Origin: Microbacterium stercoris
GTDB taxonomy: Bacteria > Actinomycetota > Actinomycetes > Actinomycetales > Microbacteriaceae
Assembly: GCF_017592545.1 (NCBI RefSeq)
Contig: NZ_JAGFOA010000002.1
Span: 496,001 to 560,000, forward strand
Direction of reading: 5' to 3'
Length of the DNA: 64,000 nt
Part shown: positions 63,112 through 64,000 of the stretch, one piece after another
Layout of the letters: every line of letters begins with the position of its first letter
Numbering within the stretch: position 1 is the stretch's first letter
Program-made: the position numbers and the translations under genes
The notes under the pieces: generated by a model
The model's database searches: none
What the model was told of the DNA's origin: nothing
What the model saw: the letters and a program-made list of their open reading frames with translations, nothing else

Positions 63112-64000
63112 ATGACGACGATGCGCATCCGCGAGGTGGATTCAGGGGTGATTCAGACCCCGGATGCGCGACCCCGTCATCTTGAGGTAGGCGGCCTTGT
63201 GGGAGGCCGCTATCGGCTGCAGGAGCTCGTCGGGATCGGCGGGATGAGTCGGGTCTTCCGTGCCACCGACGAGCTCCTCGGCCGCACCGTCGCGGTGAAG
63301 CTCTTCCCCGCCGCGGCCGGAAATCACACCGACCGCGCTCGCCGCGACGCCGAGACCCGCCTTCTTGCCTCGCTCAGCCACCCGTCGCTTGTCACCCTCT
63401 ACGACGCCGACGCCTTCGCGGACGGATCCGGCTTTCTCGCCATGGAATACGTCGACGGCGGCACGCTCGGCGACCTCCTCGAGAAGGGCCCTCTCGCCCC
63501 TCGCGAGGTCGCCCATGTCGCGGTCGACCTCGGGGACGCGCTCGCCGCGGTGCACGCCGCCGGCGTGATCCACCGCGACATCAAGCCGCCGAACGTGCTG
63601 ATGCGCACCAGCCACGGCCGGCGCTTCCAGGCCACCCTCGCCGACTTCGGCATCGCCTACCTCATGGACAGCGCTCGCCTCACGACGCCGGGCATGGCCG
63701 TCGGCACCGCCGCCTACTTCTCGCCCGAGCAGGCGCGCGGCGCACAGCCCACGCCCTCCTCCGACATCTACGCGCTCGGGCTCGTGCTCATCGAGTCGCT
63801 GACGGGACGCCGTGCGTTCCCGCAGAGCACCCCCATCGAGGCGGCGATCGCCCGGCTGCACACGCCGCCGGAGGTGCCCGCGGGCTTCGGGTACGGCTGG
63901 CGCTCGCTTCTGACGGCGATGACGGCGACGGATCCCGCCGAGCGGCCGTCGGCCGCCGAGGTCGCCGACCGCGCCGCCCGGCTCGTCGAGGCCGACATCG
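63112..64000 (+). CDS. Serine/threonine protein kinase, partial
   Basis: The gene runs off the right edge after 296 codons. The product has a Hanks-type kinase domain: glycine loop GIGGMSRVFRATD (about 41-53), catalytic lysine K63 in TVAVKLF, HRDIKPPN with HRD at 154-156, DFG at 178-180, and the APE-like segment SPEQARG. The kinase domain is almost complete; a transmembrane helix and any PASTA repeats would lie beyond the window. The ATG at 63112 was chosen; an in-frame ATG at 63100 would add four residues. It is probably a PknB-like regulator of cell wall or metabolism. Confidence 0.93.
   Translation, partial: MTTMRIREVDSGVIQTPDARPRHLEVGGLVGGRYRLQELVGIGGMSRVFRATDELLGRTVAVKLFPAAAGNHTDRARRDAETRLLASLSHPSLVTLYDADAFADGSGFLAMEYVDGGTLGDLLEKGPLAPREVAHVAVDLGDALAAVHAAGVIHRDIKPPNVLMRTSHGRRFQATLADFGIAYLMDSARLTTPGMAVGTAAYFSPEQARGAQPTPSSDIYALGLVLIESLTGRRAFPQSTPIEAAIARLHTPPEVPAGFGYGWRSLLTAMTATDPAERPSAAEVADRAARLVEADI

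Noticed and set aside
1..64000. tRNA, rRNA, CRISPR arrays, transposases and phage genes
   Set aside because: None was found on reading both strands; small RNAs other than the ZTP aptamer cannot be excluded by eye.

Overview
The window is high-GC DNA, dense in genes that often overlap by 4 bases, and it looks like a chromosomal segment of an actinobacterium. The family Microbacteriaceae, perhaps Microbacterium or a relative, is the best guess. Signs include a GTP-type PEP carboxykinase, an ScfR/RamB-type regulator, a DUF3097 protein, a DtxR-type iron box and frequent GTG starts. No rRNA, tRNA, CRISPR array, insertion sequence or prophage was seen. The taxonomic call is inference.

Region 1 (1-5340): two tandem paralogous ECF sigma factors. 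The complete one is fused to a zinc-binding anti-sigma-like segment, membrane helices and a C-terminal domain of about nine 22-residue repeats. Divergent from it is glyA-folD, preceded by a clear ZTP (pfl) riboswitch. Region 2 (5341-14400): an HSL-type esterase under two palindromic operators, an ScfR/RamB-like regulator divergent from pckG, a MASE1-PAS-PP2C phosphatase, an IclR regulator and pobA. A very abnormal G/C homopolymer tract (14403-14520) follows and may be an assembly artefact.

Region 3 (14572-24921): a sugar ABC importer divergent from a Gfo/Idh/MocA oxidoreductase and a LacI regulator, then a nitrate/sulfonate/taurine-type ABC importer operon with a Bcr/CflA-like MFS exporter. 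Region 4 (25125-34721): an eight-gene, mostly overlapping operon with an amino-acid ABC importer, a CapA-like metallophosphatase, a class III CoA-transferase, two 2-hydroxyacyl-CoA dehydratase-like subunits lacking most Fe-S cysteines, and an MFS exporter. Two MarR genes follow. Region 5 (34809-41284): a CoA-thioester catabolic operon (SDR, amidohydrolase, acyl-CoA dehydrogenase, MaoC, acyl-CoA ligase), then a hydrolase and a RibD-like reductase.

Region 6 (41333-46056): a small HTH protein plus an ABC exporter under a 16-bp palindrome, then an ABC-2 module of different base composition. Region 7 (46057-53646): an aldo/keto reductase, a six-gene hydrolase/oligopeptide ABC operon and an AhpD-like protein. 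Region 8 (53666-64000): an iron-box SIP-domain protein, an arginase-fold protein coupled to an HExxH membrane protein, a TPM-TPM-PspA envelope-stress operon, DUF3097, trmB, a CPBP-like membrane protein and a truncated Ser/Thr kinase.

The strongest candidates for something new are the fused sigma/anti-sigma pair and the aerobic-looking, cysteine-poor dehydratase-like operon. Functions come from recognised motifs, not database searches.
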